DNA of 46,093 nt from contig CAIMSU010000088.1 in assembly GCA_903844155.1 (NCBI GenBank), positions 1 through 46,093 on the forward strand. The letters run 5' to 3'. Positions 41,999 through 46,093 of the stretch are shown here, piece by piece. The position numbers and the translations under genes are program-made. The stretch is from an uncultured Pseudomonadota bacterium (GTDB taxonomy: Bacteria > Myxococcota_A > UBA796 > SXON01). Within the stretch, counting starts at the first letter, position 1; every line of letters starts with the position of its first letter. Under the pieces are notes generated by a model. That model saw nothing but the letters and a program-made list of their open reading frames with translations, searched no databases and had not been told where the DNA came from.

Positions 41999-43629
41999 GC
42001 GACCTTCCCGGCGGGAACGAGGGCTGTCTGCGCCTCGGCCCAGGCCTTGAGCTGGAGCCGGTGGATCTTTGCGTTGTGCCGCACGTCGACCGGGAAGGTC
42101 GGCCGAAACAGGACCGCGTAGCCCCGCGCAGCAAGTGACGCGCGAATCGCGGTGTCTGACGGTCCTTCCACGCAGATGGCGGGCTCCTCGGCCCCCCGGG
42201 CGCCCATGCCGATGAGCGCCACCCTCCGTCCACCGACAACATCGGCCACGCTGCCTTCCACACAGTCGGTGTAGAGCGGCCCCGTCGCTGTTTCGACGCG
42301 CTCGGACTTGCGCCCGCAAAACCACAACCGGCCGACATCGTCGATGTACCCCAGATCGCCGATTCGGTGCCAGACCACGCGCTTCGCCCCACCGGTCCCG
42401 CCCGTCTCCACCACGATTTTCGCCGCGGCGTTCGCGTCGGGACGATTGGCATACTCACGGGTAACGACGTCGCCGAGCACCGTGATCTCCCCGATCTCCC
42501 CGGGTGGGAGCACGCGAGCGTCGGCCCACTCGCGGATGGGATCGTCGGTGATCCCAAGAATGCGGACGGTAATGCCCGGCGCCGGCTTCCCGACGCACGT
42601 TCCACGGCCAGCAAGAGACGCTTTTGCCGTCTCGCCAACGATCTCCATGCCCCACTGGTTGGCGACGGGGAGCGACTCCGTCGCCCCGTACGGCGTTCCC
42701 ACGTCACCGGCCGGCAAGCACCGATGAAGCTGCGCAACGAGCGACGGCGGAACCGCCGCGCCGGCGACGAGGATGCGTTTCAACTCCGGAAACGTCACCC
42801 CATTCTCGACCGCCCAGGGCGCCACCCGGCGCCAGATCGCAGGTGAACCGAAGGCCGTGGTGCAGTGATACTTCCGCAACGCACGACCGACCTTCGCTGG
42901 ATCGCAGGTGCCGGGACGCGACGGGTCAAGGTCGGGAATCACGCTGGTCATGCCGAACGCAAGATCGAACAACGAGAACAAAGGGAACGCGGCGAGGTCG
43001 ACTTCACCCGGGCGAAAGTCATAGATCGCACGAAGCTCGCGGACCTGCGCGTTGAACATCCCGTGGGTATAGACCACCCCCTTGGCGGGCCCCGTTGAGC
43101 CCGACGTGAAGAGCACCGCAGCCTCCTCATCGTCGCCGACCCGAGCCATCTGCGGATCGCCAGGGGTCTTTGCGAGGCCGGCGAGCGTTGGCCCGGTCCA
43201 GAAGAGTCGCGGCCCCGCCGTGACCCAGGTAGTGACCGAGCGGAACGCCTTCGGAAAGAGCAGCCGGATCGCGTGCCCGATGGGAATGCCGACAAATGCG
43301 GTGGGCGCGAGGTCCTCAACGCAGCGCAGGAACTGGTTGCGCCCCATGCCCGGGTCGATGAGGACGGGGACCGCACCGGCCTTGAAGAGCGCGTAGGTGA
43401 GCCCGATCAGGTCGATGCCCGCGCGGACGAGGACGAGGGTGCGACGGCCCTTCTCGATTCCACGACCTCGCAAGCCACGCGCCAACGCATCGGTCCAGCG
43501 GTCGAGCTCCTGATACGTGAGTCGCCTTCCAGATTTATCGGCGATGATCGCCACCTGCTCGCCGTGGAGCCGTGCCCCCCGGGTGAGCCACCCGGCGGTG
43601 TTCGAGGTCGTGTCCAACGGAGCGGTCAC
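41995..43629 (-). CDS. oleC: OleC, AMP-dependent beta-lactone synthetase
   Basis: OleC activates the 2-alkyl-3-hydroxy acid with ATP and closes it to a beta-lactone. The 544-residue protein has the adenylate-forming phosphate loop LFTSGSTGPAKGV, the PYGATES motif, the RIGDLGYIDDVGRLWFCGR hinge region and the catalytic Lys in RHNAKIHRL near the end. The GTG start at 43629 overlaps the oleB stop by four bases and no separate promoter is seen. The protein is not fused to OleB, unlike in some actinobacteria. Confidence 0.93.
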   Translation of the reverse strand: MTAPLDTTSNTAGWLTRGARLHGEQVAIIADKSGRRLTYQELDRWTDALARGLRGRGIEKGRRTLVLVRAGIDLIGLTYALFKAGAVPVLIDPGMGRNQFLRCVEDLAPTAFVGIPIGHAIRLLFPKAFRSVTTWVTAGPRLFWTGPTLAGLAKTPGDPQMARVGDDEEAAVLFTSGSTGPAKGVVYTHGMFNAQVRELRAIYDFRPGEVDLAAFPLFSLFDLAFGMTSVIPDLDPSRPGTCDPAKVGRALRKYHCTTAFGSPAIWRRVAPWAVENGVTFPELKRILVAGAAVPPSLVAQLHRCLPAGDVGTPYGATESLPVANQWGMEIVGETAKASLAGRGTCVGKPAPGITVRILGITDDPIREWADARVLPPGEIGEITVLGDVVTREYANRPDANAAAKIVVETGGTGGAKRVVWHRIGDLGYIDDVGRLWFCGRKSERVETATGPLYTDCVEGSVADVVGGRRVALIGMGARGAEEPAICVEGPSDTAIRASLAARGYAVLFRPTFPVDVRHNAKIHRLQLKAWAEAQTALVPAGKVA

Positions 43630-44504
43630 GCAGTGCCCGCCGGAAGCGACCGAACCGCAGCGATCACCGCCTCCGGCGCATCTTCCATCACGTAGTGGCC
43701 GACCGTATCGAGCCTCGTGACCTGCGCATTCGGAAACCGCACCACCCATTCATCCAGGAACAACGGTGTGAAGCACCAGTCCTTCATGCCCCAGACGAGG
43801 TGCATTGGCTTGTCATTCAAGAGGGCGAGCCTGTCCGCGACCGCCTGCATCGTCGCCCGGCTTGGATGGTCCGGTTGCAGAGGGATGTCCTCGACAAAGC
43901 GGAGCGTTGCGATCCGGTCGGCCCAGGTGCCGTAGGGCGCCAGGAGTCCCGCCTTTGCGTTGGCGGTGAGGCCACGCTCGCTTGCCATGAACGAGGCTGC
44001 GCCTGCAAAACCGTTCAGCCCGCGCACTGCGAGCGGCCCGAAGCCGGGGATGCGACACAATGCGATACGCGTTGGAATCCGGGTGCTTGGCCACGCCGCG
44101 GTGTTCGTAACGACGAGGCGTCCAACCCGGTCCGGATGCCGCCCGGCGAACCCCGCACCAATCGCGCCGCCCCAATCGTGCACCACAAGCGTGATGTCCC
44201 GCAGGTCCAGCGTCTCCACCAGCCGCTCGATGTTGGCAATGTGCCCTTCAAGCCGGTACGGCCAGTCCTGGGGCTTGGAGGAGAGCCCGCAGCCGATGTG
44301 GTCCGGCGCAATGACGCGATGGGTAGGCGAAAGCTCGGCGATCAGCCGACGCCAGTAGAAGGACCACGTCGGGTTGCCGTGCAGACAAAGGACCGGCGAA
44401 CCCTTGCCCGCGTCCACGTAGTGCATCTCCCCACCGTCCACGGCGAGGCGGTGGGGCGCGAAGGGGTACTCCGACTGCCAGCCGGCGCTGGCGGCTTCGG
44501 TCAC
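43626..44504 (-). CDS. oleB: OleB, beta-lactone decarboxylase (alpha/beta-hydrolase)
   Basis: OleB removes CO2 from the beta-lactone to leave a long-chain cis-alkene. The 292-residue protein is in the haloalkane-dehalogenase-like group: HGNPTWSFYWR gives the oxyanion region, VVHDWGGAIG gives the nucleophilic Asp110, and TVGHYVMED near the end gives the catalytic His. The frame is open far upstream opposite oleA, but the GTG at 44504, overlapping the oleA stop by four bases, fits the family length. OleBCD proteins form large assemblies in other bacteria. Confidence 0.92.
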   Translation of the reverse strand: MTEAASAGWQSEYPFAPHRLAVDGGEMHYVDAGKGSPVLCLHGNPTWSFYWRRLIAELSPTHRVIAPDHIGCGLSSKPQDWPYRLEGHIANIERLVETLDLRDITLVVHDWGGAIGAGFAGRHPDRVGRLVVTNTAAWPSTRIPTRIALCRIPGFGPLAVRGLNGFAGAASFMASERGLTANAKAGLLAPYGTWADRIATLRFVEDIPLQPDHPSRATMQAVADRLALLNDKPMHLVWGMKDWCFTPLFLDEWVVRFPNAQVTRLDTVGHYVMEDAPEAVIAAVRSLPAGTA

Positions 44505-45520
44505 CAGGTCACGCTCATCATCGCGACGTTCAACCCCGAGCCAATGCCCATGAGCGCTACGTGATCGCCCGACCGGACGCGCCCGGCTTCCTCGGCGAGC
44601 GCCAACGTGAGCGGCACACCGGCCGGCCCGACATTTCCGAAGTTCATGTACGTCGGAAAGCAACGCGCTGACGGGATCGCGAGCGCCTCGCATAGCGCCG
44701 TCAGGTGAGCCTTGCCGACCTGATGGCAGATGTACTGGTCGATCTGCGAGGAGCTCCACCCCGGAAGCTCCTCGACCGCGCGACCCCACGTCCGCCTCGC
44801 GAGGGCCACGCCCGCTTTCAGGAGCTTGGTCGAGTCGGTGACCATGCGCTCGGATGTACCGATGCAAAGCCGGTTGTTGTCTGTGTCTGCGAGCCCGACG
44901 GAGCCATTCACCCGATGGCTCGTGCGCGAGCGGTCCGCGCGGCCGAGCACCATCGCCACCGCCGCCGAACCGAGCGTCAGCGTCGCAAAATTGTCCCAGA
45001 AGTCCTGCGAGGTCGCGTCCGGCGCCAGGAGGCGGCGCACGGTGTTCTCGACGATGTCGCCCGAGTTTTCGCCGTCGACCAGCAGCGCGTAGTCCACGAC
45101 GCCGGCCTCGATCATCTGCCCGGCAACCTCGATGCCGTTCATGAATCCGAGACACGCGTTGGCGATGTCGAAGTTCCGACACGTGGCGGGCAAGCCCAGC
45201 GCACCGTGCGCCAGGCACGCCATCGACGGCTCCAGGAAGTCCTTGGAGACGCTGGTGCTGACGAGCAGCCCGACGTCGTGCCGGTCGATGCCGGCCAGCG
45301 TGAGCGCCCTGCGCCCTGCCCGCGTTGCCACCTCGTGAACCGGCGTCCCGGGGTCCCAGAACCCGCGCTCGACAATCCCGGTGAGCAATTCGATCGGGTG
45401 CGGCGGCAGGCGCATTCGCGACATCGCGGGGTTCAACCGTTCTTCGAGCGCGCTGCTGCTCACGCGCAGGGGGGCGCGCTCGTACGCGATGCTCTCGATG
45501 GCTACGTTCTTGAATCGCAT
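44501..45520 (-). CDS. oleA: OleA, acyl-CoA head-to-head condensing enzyme
   Basis: OleA joins two fatty acyl-CoAs in a non-decarboxylative Claisen reaction. The 339-residue thiolase-fold protein has the active-site Cys123 in NACLGFMNG, Glu97 in DFLEPSMA (the Glu that typifies OleA and is absent from FabH), His in CHQVGKAH and Asn in MNFGNVGPAG. It is the first gene of the oleABCD unit. No Shine-Dalgarno site precedes the ATG, and the gap of 56 bases to the divergent DUF983 gene must hold its promoter. A TATTAG box at 45533-45538 is a weak candidate. Confidence 0.94.
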   Translation of the reverse strand: MRFKNVAIESIAYERAPLRVSSSALEERLNPAMSRMRLPPHPIELLTGIVERGFWDPGTPVHEVATRAGRRALTLAGIDRHDVGLLVSTSVSKDFLEPSMACLAHGALGLPATCRNFDIANACLGFMNGIEVAGQMIEAGVVDYALLVDGENSGDIVENTVRRLLAPDATSQDFWDNFATLTLGSAAVAMVLGRADRSRTSHRVNGSVGLADTDNNRLCIGTSERMVTDSTKLLKAGVALARRTWGRAVEELPGWSSSQIDQYICHQVGKAHLTALCEALAIPSARCFPTYMNFGNVGPAGVPLTLALAEEAGRVRSGDHVALMGIGSGLNVAMMSVTW

Positions 45521-45537
45521 GGGGGCCGGGGTCTAAT
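45510..45537 (+). promoter_or_regulatory. Sigma-70-like promoter for the DUF983 gene
   Basis: TTGAAT (45510-45515) and TCTAAT (45532-45537) are 16 bases apart. The -35 box overlaps the first codons of oleA on the other strand, so the two genes' promoters may interfere. Confidence 0.45.
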
Positions 45538-45576
45538 ACAAACCGCACTCACCGGCACGCCCGGTTAGCCGCCCGC

Positions 45577-45957
45577 ATGATCGGAGCCCTCCTCGCCGCG
45601 CTCATCGGCCGCTGCCCCAACTGCCAGCGCGGGCACATGTACAAAAGCTTCATGAAGCTGAATGACACATGCTCGGTGTGTCAGGTGCGGTTCGAGCGCT
45701 GGAATGGCAGTTGGACGATTGCGGCTGTGATGGGGTATTCGTCTGGTGCAATCTTCGCAATCGGCCTCGGTGCCTGGTTCCTGCATCACGACATGCTCAA
45801 GGGTTCTGAGAAGATCATCATCCCGGCAACCGTCGTGTTCACTGCCCTGTTCTACCCCGTCTGCAAGAACATCAGCATGTTCATGCTGTGGAACAACGGC
45901 TTTGTGACCGTGGACCCGCCCACCCTGGTCGCCCCGCCGGACCCGCCCGGCCCCTAA
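45577..45957 (+). CDS. DUF983 membrane protein
   Basis: The 126-residue protein matches DUF983: two zinc-ribbon-like pairs near the start (CPNCQRGHMYKSFMKL, then CSVCQVRFERW) and two membrane helices (about 47-68 and 82-100). Members are short inner-membrane proteins of unknown role, often near respiratory or lipid genes. The Pro-rich tail is unusual but short. It is divergent from oleA, which may mean a link to lipid metabolism, though adjacency alone is weak evidence. Confidence 0.85.
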   Translation: MIGALLAALIGRCPNCQRGHMYKSFMKLNDTCSVCQVRFERWNGSWTIAAVMGYSSGAIFAIGLGAWFLHHDMLKGSEKIIIPATVVFTALFYPVCKNISMFMLWNNGFVTVDPPTLVAPPDPPGP

Positions 45958-46008
45958 CCCAAGATGTGCGCGAACGCCGCGAATTCTCACATCCAAGCCT
46001 AGACAAAA

Positions 46009-46067
46009 CATAGGTTCCGCCTTAGTAGTTGGTTGTTGAAACCCCCACTACGAACGAGGAACCTATG
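46009..46067 (+). promoter_or_regulatory. Hairpin covering the ribosome binding site and start codon of the last gene
   Basis: CATAGGTTCC (46009-46018) pairs perfectly with GGAACCTATG (46058-46067); inside it GTAGT (46025-46029) pairs with ACTAC (46047-46051). The right arm includes part of GAGGA and the whole ATG of the next frame. The stretch from about 45990 is clearly richer in A/T than the rest of the window. Such structures limit translation from read-through mRNA in insertion sequences, but a stand-alone regulator is equally possible. Confidence 0.55.
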
Positions 46068-46093
46068 GGTAGGAGTTCTACCACACGCCGCGG
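46065..46093 (+). CDS. Start of a gene running off the window
   Basis: An ATG with GAGGA four bases upstream opens a frame that reads MGRSSTTRR before the window ends. The start MGRSS is known from some insertion-sequence transposases, and the local drop in GC fits a mobile element, but nine codons cannot settle it. Confidence 0.4.

Noticed and set aside
46009-46067. An integron attC site
   Set aside because: The inverted repeat lacks the paired RYYYAAC and GTTRRRY core sites, and its arms end on a start codon, which fits a translation-blocking hairpin better.

Overview
The window is about 46 kb of GC-rich bacterial chromosome with dense, mostly intact genes. Several features point to the Myxococcota (old Deltaproteobacteria): a MYXO-CTERM-like tail on a secreted beta-propeller (28692-29933), a Hanks-type Ser/Thr kinase with a PEGA-like tail (13502-15200), lipid-anchored proteins with MopE-type Asp/Cys-rich metal-binding repeats (16214-21553), and many lipoproteins with D-rich or DT-rich stalks. 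No rRNA, tRNA, CRISPR array or complete mobile element was seen.

1-13146 is the conserved translation/transcription block in the standard order: tuf 3' end, secE, nusG, rplK, rplA, rplJ, rplL, rpoB, rpoC, closed by a hairpin terminator. Hairpins sit between tuf and secE, rplK and rplA, rplL and rpoB, and rpoB and rpoC. RpoC is about 190 residues longer than the E. coli protein because of an extra, unrecognised segment at residues 553-787.

13147-34000 is accessory and mostly concerns the cell surface. It holds a nucleotidyltransferase-like gene remnant; a kinase split from its membrane/PEGA-like half at a run of eight G; three tandem lipoproteins that share one metal-binding stalk but carry different seven-bladed propellers; two small paralogous lipoproteins; a secreted EEP-family hydrolase; a barrel-like protein; a GH9 cellulase-like lipoprotein; a lipin-like (LNS2) HAD lipoprotein on a (Asp-Thr)16 stalk; an inward-rectifier K+ channel fused to a glyoxalase/VOC domain; a MYXO-CTERM propeller; an OmpA-family protein; an ALDH7 dehydrogenase; and a HELGH metallopeptidase lipoprotein.

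34000-40990 is a divergent alpha-glucan-type locus. On one strand lie a ROK-like kinase and an App1-like phosphatase. On the other lie two GH57 proteins and a GalT-like protein. The second GH57 (branching-enzyme type) keeps its catalytic Glu and Asp, while the first GH57 and the GalT-like protein lack theirs, and the ROK-like protein lacks the usual ExGH histidine. This mix of one apparently active enzyme with degenerate relatives is one of the most unusual things here.

40991-45520 is a complete oleABCD operon for long-chain olefin synthesis by head-to-head condensation, with every junction a 4-bp start/stop overlap. A DUF983 membrane protein is divergent from it. The window ends in a lower-GC stretch with a hairpin that covers the ribosome binding site and start codon of a gene running off the edge.

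Two genome-style habits recur: 4-bp GTGA/ATGA overlaps inside operons, and a TANNNT -10-like box exactly six bases before the start codon of genes lacking a Shine-Dalgarno site, which suggests leaderless transcripts.
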